DNA of 10,610 nt, from positions 1-10,610 of the forward strand of contig SSNU01000216.1 in NCBI GenBank assembly GCA_012064415.1, written 5' to 3'. The first letter of the stretch is position 1, and each line of letters begins with the position of its first letter. The position numbers and the translations under genes were made by a program. Under the pieces are notes generated by a model. The model was not told the DNA's origin. It ran no database searches and saw only the letters and a program-made list of their open reading frames with translations. This stretch comes from Gyrodactylus bullatarudis. Taxonomy: Eukaryota > Platyhelminthes > Monogenea > Gyrodactylidea > Gyrodactylidae. Positions 1 to 6,906 of the stretch are shown one piece after another.

Positions 1-255
1 AAATCAAACATAAAATCAGTATTGTACAAAGGTTTAATCCTAAAATTTGCAATAAATTTACAATCCCTCCCTGAAAATCAATTTTAATCAATAGTGAAAT
101 ACAAAATAATATAAATTTTACCATGAGAGTAAATTCATTAAAACTCTTGAGAAAGAATTCAAAGGATAAACTAATTTCGTACTGGCTCAAAACTTATACT
201 AGTTTATTTATAAACATACTGATTCAAAGGTTATACTGTAACATATATACTGACC

Positions 256-394
256 ATCAGTGTGTACACTGATGACCAAACACATCAATGTGTTCACTGA
301 GTTTCCACTTTGAGGGTCATAACCGTCAGTGTATACACTGATCGTCAATGTGGAAACTCGAGTGTACACATTAATCGTCAGTGTGTACACTGAT
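256..394. repeat. Array of a short palindromic unit (GTCAGTGTRTACACTGAT-like)
   Basis: Three near-perfect copies of an 18-bp dyad lie at 256-273, 325-342 and 377-394 (core CAGTGTRTACACTG). Degenerate copies are at 284-300 (ATCAATGTGTTCACTGA), 343-360 (CGTCAATGTGGAAACTCG) and 361-370. Each unit is itself close to self-complementary, so the block can form several alternative hairpins. A 60-codon open frame on the minus strand (208-390) is only a translation of this repeat and is not a gene. One more half-unit, AGTGTATACACTGAT, lies outside the array at 1604-1618. Confidence 0.8.
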
Positions 395-750
395 TTTTTG
401 TGAATACATGAATGTGGAAATTAATCTATTTCTCACCTAGAAAAGGATTTTAAGATAGAATACTCAACTATTAATTAAATTATGGAAGAATATAAGCATT
501 ATTTATTAATGCATGGTACCTAGAGTGACATAAAAAATTATCCCTTCGACATTTGTATCACTTGATCGAAAAAAAAAGTGACACGCCGTGTAATCGTTGT
601 TAAATATAGTTTTAAATTCGGCTCACGATTCTATTATGATTTTTTAAATATATTTATTCAATTAATAATTAAAATATATTTATTTATTAATGAAAGAAAA
701 ATAATTTTCTTGTGAAAAAAACTAAATTTGATAATTCCCAATATGTTCCC
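395..750. other. AT-rich spacer, one dispersed repeat copy, no gene seen
   Basis: Very AT-rich, with no open frame of coding character on either strand. The only structure noted is the repeat copy at 564-594. Confidence 0.5.
564..594 (+). repeat. Dispersed repeat, copy 1 (A-tract plus ACACGCCGTGT)
   Basis: GATCG, then an A-run, then AGTGACACGCCGTGTAAT. The same string recurs at 8996-9024 with an A-run two bases shorter. It ends in the 11-bp palindrome ACACG-C-CGTGT, which is GC-rich against its surroundings. The similarity appears to extend weakly upstream (TTTGTATCAC versus TTTGATACCT). It is probably the conserved piece of a longer dispersed element whose family I do not recognise. Confidence 0.7.
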
Positions 751-938
751 TATATACATGTTACCGTGAATCGTATGAATTACTAAATTAGGCTGGGATT
801 CGTACGAATCACTAGTGAATCGTGGAAATTTTAAATTCCTTCTCTAAATAATTTTTATTTTTTTAGCACGATTCACTAGTGATCCAGTGATTCGTACGAA
901 TCCCTGCTTTCACACGATTCACAGTAACATATATATTT
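751..938. mobile_element. Foldback/MITE-like palindromic element, about 190 bp
   Basis: The left arm (about 752-823) and right arm (about 866-936) are inverted copies with small indels around a loop of about 42 bp that is AT-rich. Matching landmarks are TGTTACYGTGAATCGT at both outer ends, the self-palindrome GATTCGTACGAATC at 797-810 and 889-902, and CACTAGTGAATCGTG at the inner ends. It has no coding capacity. The flanks are TATATA-like on both sides, so a TA-type or short AT-rich target duplication is possible but cannot be fixed. The structure fits a non-autonomous DNA transposon. Confidence 0.7.
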
Positions 939-1049
939 ACCGGAGTTTTTCAGGATATATCGGAAGTATAATAACTTTTTGGTGATAAGATGATTTTTAA
1001 TATCATTATTTAGCTAGGTCCATTATAAGTAAAAAGCTGGCTGAAAGTG

Positions 1050-1078
1050 TTAGGTAATAAGCGCTCTATTTCAGGGAT
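1050..1078 (-). repeat. CTGATGAG/AAATAAA motif, copy E (3' half only)
   Basis: Read on the minus strand, this is CCCTGAAATAGAGCGCTTATTACC, matching the 3' half of the motif seen in full at 1602-1645. It lies only about 10 bp from the oppositely oriented copy at 1088-1135, so the two could pair as an imperfect stem-loop (GCGCTCTATTTCAGGGATAC against GTATGCCTAAAATAAAGC). Confidence 0.55.
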
Positions 1079-1087
1079 ACAAATATT

Positions 1088-1135
1088 TTACAAGAGTCTG
1101 ATGAGTATGCCTAAAATAAAGCATACTTTTGTACT
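1088..1135 (+). repeat. CTGATGAG/AAATAAA motif, copy A (hammerhead-like)
   Basis: CTGATGA at 1098-1104 is the first half of a hammerhead ribozyme core. The flanks TACAAGAGT (1089-1097) and ACTTTTGTA (1125-1133) pair over nine positions with one G-U. A second possible stem, GTATGC (1105-1110) with GCATAC (1121-1126), starts directly after the CTGATGA and encloses an AAAATAAA loop. The GAAA half of a hammerhead core is AAAA here, so if this was ever a ribozyme this copy is degenerate. An AATAAA string inside also resembles a poly(A) signal, so the end of an LTR or SINE is an alternative. Confidence 0.5.
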
Positions 1136-1601
1136 TATAAGTAGTAAATATACAGTAAGTTGCATATAACTCTGCCATAGAAAGAATTCTTTATTCATAC
1201 CTCTTTAAACTTTATATTCAAGTATACAGGTAAAGAACCCGTTTTCTATCCCTTTTATTTTTCCAGTGTGATACGTCTCTCTTATATCAATCCGGTGTGA
1301 AATGGGACTGTTTTGGGAAATTCTCATTGAATCTAAAAGGATTATCTCAATTATTTCAAAAATTTGGATTTAAAGCTCTAAATTATTCCCTAATCTGAAC
1401 TTTTATATCAATTTAATAAGCCAATCGAGTTCAGAACTTTACATTCCTTATTAAGAAGACATACAGAAAAATCAAACTTTTTTTCACGTTTCGATTCAGG
1501 AAAAGATTTTGATATAGGTCGTAAAAGGTTTGTTATTTTTGTAAGAAGAGTTCATTTTTAGCCATGTAGTATATTTGTCACGACCAATGTAGAATCTATA
1601 A

Positions 1602-1645
1602 TTAGTGTATACACTGATCGGTATGCCTGAAATAAAGCGCTCATT
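1602..1645 (+). repeat. CTGATGAG/AAATAAA motif, copy B fused to a palindrome unit
   Basis: The 5' part is TTAGTGTATACACTGATCGG, the palindromic unit of the 256-394 array. It runs straight into GTATGCCTGAAATAAAGCGC, the motif shared with copies A, D and E. GAAA is kept, but CTGATGAG has become CTGATCGG. It ties the two repeat families together. Confidence 0.55.
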
Positions 1646-1913
1646 CCTCTAACTTTCGGCATCTTTTTTATTCTTAAAATAACATAATTGATAATAATAA
1701 TAACATACCTTCATCATTTTGATCGCTTCTTTAAAAATTAAATATAATATTTTTATTTTATAATATTAAATATAAAAATATTTTAATCCTGATTAAAATG
1801 AAAATTTCATTGCGAGTATTAGTAGACAAATGAACAATTAGTAATAAACTATATTTTTAGGGCACCGTTACTCTTGATATTATTAAGAATGTCTAGTAAT
1901 CTTAATCTTTGAT

Positions 1914-1934
1914 AAACTTGTTACCAGGTTTCAA
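1914..1934 (+). repeat. Left arm of perfect 21-bp inverted repeat
   Basis: AAACTTGTTACCAGGTTTCAA is exactly inverted at 2229-2249. Just inside, GGTCCAAATATG (left) corresponds to GGTCCAAACATG (right arm, read inverted) after an indel. Translated on the plus strand it reads NLLPGF, the same as the right arm read on the minus strand. The repeat is therefore more likely two opposed copies of one coding segment than a classic transposon end. Confidence 0.75.
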
Positions 1935-2361
1935 TTTAGCGGTCCAAATATGAATTTCTTCTCATCATCAGTTGTATTATAAAATCTGGTATTAAAATTT
2001 TTCTTTAAAACATACGTGTCCAGAATTAGTGTGATTAGGATGATTTCTGTCAAAAATTTCAGTGTCGACAAGGCATTCTCGTAGATTTTCTGAGCGCTCA
2101 CCTCAGCAAAAATATTCGATTTTTCATTTGTTGAGTTGCGTTTATTTTTAAGTGATGAATATTTGAAGGACTTCTTTTCTTACCTTTTAAAACCATTTGG
2201 ACATGTTTGGACCACTACATTGTGATTCTTGAAACCTGGTAACAAGTTTAACGAACTATTTCGTTAAATCGTTTAGAAGTCCTAATTAATGATACTGTTG
2301 GTTTTTTTAATAAAAAATCTTTAGCCTCAACAAAGTCTTTTAAATTTTCGAATTTTGAGAT
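1931..2361 (-). pseudogene. Unrecognised broken coding sequence or exon cluster
   Basis: Read on the minus strand, 2361-2248 is open for 37 codons (FENLKDFVEAKDFLL, PTVSLIRTSKRFNEIV). A frame change near 2250 leads into NLLPGFKNHNVVVQTCPNGF, then a TAA stop at 2182-2180. The same frame then stays open for 82 codons to TGA at 1933-1931. That last part has a lysine/serine-rich start, a segment IYENALSTLKF, one hydrophobic stretch (about residues 46-53, IILITLIL) and an acidic/aromatic end (TDDEKKFIFGPLN). The composition is protein-like and unlike the surrounding AT-rich noise. I do not recognise the family. It could be a decayed gene, spliced exons with one error, or part of an unknown transposon ORF. 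The right 21-bp repeat arm lies inside it and its stop codon overlaps the left arm. Confidence 0.45.
2229..2249 (-). repeat. Right arm of perfect 21-bp inverted repeat
   Basis: Exact inverse of 1914-1934. It lies inside the broken coding sequence, where it encodes NLLPGF on the minus strand. Confidence 0.75.
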
Positions 2362-2527
2362 TTATTTAATGATTGATAGTAAATTTAGTTTGAATGAATA
2401 ACGGTGAGAGTAAATACACATGTGTAAACAGATTCATGTGTAGAATTTTCTGCCCTATCGAATGATGTATATTATGATCTTGATAATGCCTTTTTCTAAA
2501 TAATTAGAAGATATTTTATAAGTGTAT

Positions 2528-2548
2528 ACTTTTTTATGTCGACCACTA
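2528..2548. mobile_element. Lone terminus of a Tc1-like element
   Basis: ACTTTTTTATGTCGACCACTA followed by TA closely matches the right end of the 1414-bp Tc1-like element at 5890 (CTTTTATTTTGTCGACCACTA, then TA). No partner end (TAGTGGTCGAC) is found upstream in the window. This is a truncated relative whose remainder is lost or unrecognisably diverged. Confidence 0.6.
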
Positions 2549-2647
2549 TACTAATGATATGGTATAAAACATATTATATCATATTTTATTTTCCACGTTT
2601 CGAATAGCAGACCCCTAGCCCAAGAACAAGTTATTACTCTTCCATAA

Positions 2648-2911
2648 CGCCTCGTTGACGATACCTTGCCAAATATCCGAAGGGAAAGAAGTGGCAGTCT
2701 ATACGTTCTTGGAAAAGTAATACAAGTGCGACTCATGGACGGCCTTTTATCCACTCGTCGTGCAAACCATCTTAGACAAAGAACAAAAAACAATCAGCAA
2801 CCGCGACCACTGCCCACTGTTGTTCCACCTAAACCGTCAGCTCGCTCCAAACGCCCTGCGTACCAACCTAAGCCGTCAATTCAGAACTTTACAATTACGC
2901 GTAAAGGCTAA
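2648..2911 (+). pseudogene. Gypsy-type (Ty3) integrase C-terminus, remnant
   Basis: Open from the codon after a TAA at 2645-2647 to TAA at 2909-2911 and noticeably richer in G+C than its surroundings. The reading contains IRRERSGSLY, then GKVIQVRLMDG and STRRANHLRQR. This is the order of the small beta-barrel domain at the end of gypsy/Ty3 integrases (VRL-DG followed by an RRH/RRAN-x-LR box). After it comes a proline/arginine-rich tail (PRPLPTVVPPKPSARSKRP), as often follows that domain in gypsy polyproteins. The catalytic core, reverse transcriptase and gag are absent. Just upstream the other plus frames contain stops (for example TAG in CCCTAGCCC), so the 5' part is lost or broken. The assignment is from remembered family pattern, not a search. 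The overlapping minus-strand open frame (2551-2793) is a shadow. Confidence 0.45.
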
Positions 2912-2944
2912 ATTTTGTTATTAATTTTGTATAAATATCTACCC

Positions 2945-2989
2945 GGTGTAAGAGTCTGATGAGAGCCGGTAAAATAAAAGCTTTATTAC
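2945..2989 (+). repeat. CTGATGAG/AAATAAA motif, copy C
   Basis: GGTGTAAGAGTCTGATGAG shares AAGAGTCTGATGAG with copy A, then diverges (AGCCGG) before AAAATAAAAGC. GTAAGAG upstream can pair with CTTTATTAC downstream (one bulge, two G-U), paralleling the flanking stem of copy A with different bases. It begins about 35 bp after the stop of the gypsy-type integrase remnant, just where a 3' LTR could start (TGTAAGAG). An LTR edge is therefore a serious alternative to a ribozyme. Confidence 0.5.
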
Positions 2990-3390
2990 TAATTATTGTC
3001 ACTATCCCTATCATTTTTCATTAAAATCAGAATTGAGATGTTTGAAAAATTTCGGCAATATTACCCACAAAATGAAAATATATGACTTACGATTCTATAA
3101 TTGATTTTTAAATAACATTATTTTGCCTTGTAATTTTATGATAAAACTTGAATATTGACGATTTTCGATTGATTAATCAATTTTATTTTTATCAATAAAT
3201 CGATTTGTGTGTGCAAAAGAAAATGCATCAAATGAAATTAAAACAGGTAGATATAATTTTTCTTAGTCCAAGTGACCGAATGACCGAATAGTTGTGTATA
3301 TGAGAATAAAATTCATTTTACTTAAAATATACTTAGTTAATTGGGAAATAATTTGTTTTTTCAGTTTCATTTCATAAATGAAATTTCAAC
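2990..3390. other. AT-rich stretch without a recognisable gene
   Basis: No coding-like frame was seen. A tandem GACCGAAT pair lies near 3272-3290, and a TTTTTTCAG acceptor-like tract ends at about 3364, shortly before the small ORF at 3391. Confidence 0.4.
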
Positions 3391-3573
3391 ATGATTTCAA
3401 TATTACCAGACAAGGTGGTGAGGATTATATTAGATAATTATTTATCAAATTTTTTTGAAAAATGTTATTATGTTTACATAGACATATTACCTTGTTCACT
3501 TTCTTCACTATTTTCAATAAAAAAATTTATCAATCGAATTTCTGAGAAAGGTAGCGTCTTTCTGGAAGAATGA
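3391..3573 (+). CDS. Possible small ORF or first exon, 60 aa
   Basis: ATG to TGA, followed at once by a second TGA. The start (SILPDKVVRIILDNYLSNF) resembles the opening helix of an F-box (LP-x-E-x-x-x-x-IL), but the rest does not show the F-box tryptophan or cysteine pattern and the similarity is short. The middle is hydrophobic and cysteine-containing (CYYVYIDILPCSLSSLFSI) and the end is charged. A polypyrimidine tract and AG lie just upstream, which would suit an internal exon. In DNA this AT-rich, 60 codons can arise by chance, so I place little weight on it. Confidence 0.22.
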   Translation: MISILPDKVVRIILDNYLSNFFEKCYYVYIDILPCSLSSLFSIKKFINRISEKGSVFLEE

Positions 3574-3675
3574 TGAATAAAAGGTGCTAAATATAGCATA
3601 CAGATTTTAAAAATTGATATTTCTAGTCTAATTAGCTTCAACTTTTGTTTCTCTTGAAAATTTTCGATTTAATGA

Positions 3676-3780
3676 TACCTAGAAGATACTTTACTTATCC
3701 TAGAAGAAAAAAAAGATTTAAAATCTAGTTATTATGGTGATGGTATCGAACTCACTGGGGATGAATTGTTAAAGCTCTGA
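3676..3780 (+). CDS. Exon-like open stretch, 34 codons, unknown
   Basis: Stop-to-stop frame with no ATG. The reading is acidic and leucine-rich (YLEDTLLILEEKKDLKSSYY, then GDGIELTGDELLKL) and ends in TGA. Its composition looks more protein-like than its surroundings. It lies about 100 bp beyond the 60-aa ORF and could belong to the same gene, but no clear donor and acceptor pair connects them. I do not recognise it. Confidence 0.2.
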   Translation, partial: YLEDTLLILEEKKDLKSSYYGDGIELTGDELLKL

Positions 3781-4474
3781 TTATACCAAGTTCAAAATTG
3801 GTACTCTTAAATTAGTCCAGTTGGTTAATCAAGATTATTTGAGAAAAGAATAAATACAGTCAATCACCAAGAGAGTTTAAGGAATAGTGGAATCAAAAAT
3901 CAGAGGTAGAGTTGAAAGAATAGTGGAATGCTATGGTCTATTCGATGGTATATAACGTAAATTCATACCCTCACACACATCCATGTATTTCACTCAGGGT
4001 CTCAACATTGAAGTATAGGAAGGGTAATTAAGTCGCATGAAAAGTAAAGAGTAATTAGCAGGAAATGGTCTAACTAATAAGGTAAACTATGTTATCACAC
4101 ACAATAAAAACCGATAATGATTCTTCTCTGATCTTTTCAAACTCATTTCATTTTCCAATCAAATTTGGAATTAACCAAACTTCAAATAGGCATAACTTTC
4201 TTTTGAGATAGAAGGCTAATTCTTTTTGAATAACATGTCTTAGATTCTGAATTTCAAGAATAAATCATAAAGAATCTTCTGAATCTTCTATTTTAAATAA
4301 TATACCAATTTATCTATCTATCTTTCATTGTCACCAAGAAGCTTAATTTTTCAATAGAAAATTCGATCAATTTATAAGATTTTTTGTAAAAAATTATAGG
4401 AAAGATAAATTCAAAATATAATTTTTTTTTAGATTGAATATAATAGTAAATGATTTACTCATTAAACATAAAAA
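3781..4474. other. AT-rich stretch without a recognisable gene
   Basis: No coding-like frame. A 13-bp direct repeat (GAATAGTGGAAT with one flanking base) occurs twice near 3880 and 3918, and there is a short ATCT run near 4312. Nothing else stands out. Confidence 0.45.
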
Positions 4475-4476
4475 TA

Positions 4477-4686
4477 TAGTGGTCGACAAAATAAAAGTTT
4501 TCACTCAAAAATTCCATTTTCTCAGCTATCTAATATGCTAGAAAGTTGTAACACACAACAGTTGAAAGAGAAAAAAATTTACTATTAGATCATATAAAAA
4601 GTTATCATAACAATGTATTCATAAATTAAAAAATACAAATTTACGTTTTTTCATTCATACGTAAAGCGACAAAATAAAGTTCTCAG
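4477..4686 (+). repeat. Left terminal inverted repeat of the Tc1-like element
   Basis: Begins TAGTGGTCGACAAAATAAAA and ends in the inner direct-repeat copy (4666-4686). About 200 of 210 positions match the right repeat when inverted. Confidence 0.9.
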
Positions 4687-4784
4687 TTATTTATAAGGCT
4701 ATTTCTGATCTTAAAAAACTTTCATATAGCTAAAAAGAAAATTTCTTTCTTTTGAACTTCCAAATTTTCGATTCTCTTTATTCT

Positions 4785-5678
4785 ATGAACGATTGAAAAT
4801 TGTCTATACCTGATAGAACGAAAAATTCAAAACTCTCTGTATTGCAGAAGGAACGATCTATCGGGCTCAAACAGGAGGGTTTCAAAAATTGTAGGATCCC
4901 TAAAACTCCTGGTTTTTCTTCTACTTCAATATGCAACTTGTTAAATGCGAAAGTATTAGAAAAATTCAAAGAAAGAAGGGGGAGAAAGGAAATCCTAACA
5001 AGTTGCCTCAAAAGTAAAATTAGATACACAGCTGTAAGAAAATTAAAGAATTGCTCTTCAAATTAAAGATAAACTTAATTTAAAAGCTAATGTACGTACT
5101 ATTAAAAGTTACCCAAAATTAAGTGTTAAATTAAATTGTGGAAAGGCTCATAATTTGGATGAACCTGATGGTTTAAACATCTCTTAGATTGATAGAAATC
5201 TTCCGAAACCAACCTGTTTTAAAAGTGGATTTGGAGGTGGTAGTGTTATGGTCTGAGGAAGTATCTCAAATAATGGAACTGGCAATTTGATTATTGTGAA
5301 TGAGAAGCTGGATTCAGGTTCATATCGGAATTTATTAGTTCCTTTTAAAGAGGTGATCAAAAAAACGTGGGTCATTAGCGAGACAATGCACGTTGTCATA
5401 GATCTAGATCGCCATTGAGTTGGTTCAAGGAGCAAGGAGTTGAATTATTATCCTAGCCTGTAAGAAGTCCTAATTTGAAGCCCATAGAAAATCTTTTAGA
5501 AATTCTAGCGCAAGAAGTTTATGCGAACGGGGAGCAATATTTTATAGGGACAGAATTAGTCATATCATATTTAATTGAAGGGAATTTAATAGTAATTTAA
5601 TCAGTAAGGAATCTGTATAAGCTTATGATGAAAAGATGTTTAAATGTTGTTTTGTGCAAAAGCAATTTCAAAAAATAG
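4785..5678 (+). pseudogene. Tc1-like (DD34E) transposase, inactivated
   Basis: The likely original ATG is at 4785, with TGA already at codon 4 (4794-4796). The first frame then runs to about 5049 and shows the paired HTH region: KLSVLQKERSIGLKQEGFKN, a second helix STSICNLL and the RRGRK linker. After a frameshift the second frame (about 5050-5415) gives IALQIKDKLNLKANVRTIK, NLDEPDG and GGGSVMV, with TAG at 5185 and TGA at 5254 in place of the usual tryptophans. Another shift near 5380 gives DNARCH, FKEQGVELL and SPNLKPIENL, with TAG at 5454 and TAA at 5598, then KLMMKRCLNVV to the TAG at 5676. The second catalytic Asp (5382-5384) and the Glu (5487-5489) are 34 residues apart, the Tc1 signature. 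The first Asp (the SDEK box) is missing through an internal deletion near 5130-5150. The protein cannot be active. Confidence 0.85.
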
Positions 5679-5680
5679 AT

Positions 5681-5890
5681 CTGAGAACTTTATTTTGTCG
5701 TTTTACGTATGAATGAAAAAAAGTAAATTTATATTTTTTAATTTATGAATACATTGTTATGATAACTTTTTATATGATCTAATAGTAAATTTTTTTCTCT
5801 TTCAACTGTTGTGTGTTACATCTTTCTAGCATATTATATAGCTGAGAGAATGGGATTTTTGAGTGAAAACTTTTATTTTGTCGACCACTA
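5681..5890 (-). repeat. Right terminal inverted repeat of the Tc1-like element
   Basis: Starts (inner end) CTGAGAACTTTATTTTGTCG and finishes GTCGACCACTA followed by TA. Inverse of 4477-4686. Confidence 0.9.
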
Positions 5891-5892
5891 TA

Positions 5893-6737
5893 TAATCAAT
5901 ATTTTTCTCTTGAATTTCTTTCCAGGTGGAAGTTTCTGTTAGTTGCTTGAGTAGTCCATTTTTCTTCTGAATTTTCAGAAAGTTGTTTATTGATTCAAAC
6001 TCTTTCTCATCATTTATCTTATATTCTTGTTCCATCTCGTTAATAGATATGACAATTTTTCATGCCTCTTTAGCTATGTATCAAATTCAGATTTCCTCAG
6101 TAAGTGGGATATTTCTGCTGGCTCTAACTTCTTCGAATAGGCGTCGGTAACCACATTTGAATAACCGTATGATTCCGGCATCTATTGGCTGACAAACCGA
6201 TGTATAGTTGGGTGGGAGAAATTTAAACTAAATAATGTTCGAGGGTTATTGTTAATTAATCAATCGTATGCAGAGGGTGAAACTAACTTTTATATTTGTA
6301 ATGAATAGTTACCTACATTAAATTGGTAATACAAGATCCATCACCGAAAAGAATACAATCATCAACAAATATTATAAATTATGAACAATTTATAAATGTT
6401 TAATATTTAAACAAAGTTAAGATTGTACAATTAAAAATAGGTGATAGAGATTGTTTATATTATCAATAAAAACCATAAAGTTAAAAACGTGACTTATATT
6501 TTCACCACTTGAAAATGGCTGACTAGGAATTCATTAAAGAATTATTCGAAGAGAATAATGATACTAAATTGAATCAAGCTGAATGTGGCAAGGATCCACA
6601 ACATATTTGACTGCATGACTCGGAGCTTTATCGACGAATAAGACGATATTTTCCCTACTTGCTTCAACTCTTAATTCGAATCTATTTTGCATGTCATTTT
6701 GAGAGAAAGTGTTGAACAAACTGCTAGATAATTGTTT
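5893..6737 (-). pseudogene. Pogo/Tigger-type transposase remnant (DDE_1), minus strand
   Basis: Two blocks in the expected order on the minus strand. Block 1 (6737-6564) reads SSSLFNTFSQNDMQNRF, then ENIVLFVDKAPSH, the second catalytic Asp motif (D codon 6632-6630; the family usually has DN-x-P-x-H). Block 2 (6224 downwards) reads KFLPPNYTSVCQPIDAGII, then RLFKCGYRRLF, with the third catalytic Asp in QPIDAG (6182-6180). It continues with three stops to KEFESINNFLKIQKKNGLLK. This is the DDE_1 core of CENP-B/Tigger/pogo proteins, from the FLPPN-TS-QP-D-G box through the helical tail. Between the blocks about 340 bp separate motifs normally some 25 residues apart, so there is an insertion or intron. 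The N-terminal DNA-binding part and first Asp are missing. The Tc1-like element lies directly at its 3' end, so the minus-strand open frame runs on into that element's repeat. Confidence 0.8.
6225..6563. other. Unexplained insertion within the Tigger remnant
   Basis: AT-rich sequence that interrupts the transposase between its VDKAPSH and FLPPN motifs. I found no inverted terminal repeats or target duplication to define it. GATTAATTAACAAT (read inverted, near 6250) recurs in direct form at 6822-6835. The minus strand has a short open stretch (FGDGSCITNL) near 6350 that I cannot place. Confidence 0.4.
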
Positions 6738-6906
6738 TCATTATAAAGATATACAAAATGTAGTGTAATTATATAGAAATATATGTACAATTCATCCTGA
6801 TGTATAGTTAATTGTATAACGGATTAATTAACAATCCTGTGACTAAAAAATAAACTCAAATCAAAAAGAAAGTTTATAATTCAATTATTTATTCATTGGT
6901 TGTTCA
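6738..6906. other. AT-rich spacer between the two Tigger remnants
   Basis: No motif of the missing N-terminal part of the transposase is visible on either strand. Confidence 0.4.

Larger units (their letters stand above)
940..1860. other. Largely featureless AT-rich stretch with three motif copies
   Basis: Apart from the repeat copies near 1050-1078, 1088-1135 and 1602-1645 I see no coding signal. GTAAAG at 1231 and TTTTTCCAG ending at 1266 look like splice sites, but they would bound an intron of only about 36 bp with no open frame on either side. Confidence 0.4.
4477..5890 (+). mobile_element. Tc1-like DNA transposon, 1414 bp, IR/DR type
   Basis: Two 210-bp terminal inverted repeats (4477-4686 and 5681-5890) differ at only a handful of positions and are flanked by TA on both sides (4475-4476 and 5891-5892), the target duplication of Tc1/mariner elements. 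Each repeat carries the same motif twice: an outer copy GTCGACAAAATAAAAGTTTTCAC and an inner copy GCGACAAAATAAAGTTCTCAG, about 185 bp apart. This is the IR/DR arrangement known from Sleeping Beauty-like elements, where both copies bind transposase. Between the repeats lies one transposase gene on the plus strand, broken by several stops and frameshifts. The repeats have stayed much closer to each other than the ORF is intact. The element lies at the 3' end of a pogo/Tigger remnant, so it inserted later than that element. Confidence 0.9.

Noticed and set aside
1231..1266. Mini-intron GTAAAG to TTTCCAG
   Set aside because: About 36 bp long and no open frame on either side.
2551..2793. Minus-strand open frame of 80 codons
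   Set aside because: Opposite strand of the integrase tail, arginine-rich from reverse reading, no ATG and no motif.
4778..5029. Minus-strand open frame of 83 codons
   Set aside because: Shadow of the transposase HTH region on the plus strand, where the family motifs are.
5184..5435. Minus-strand open frame of 83 codons
   Set aside because: Shadow of the Tc1-like transposase pseudogene on the plus strand.
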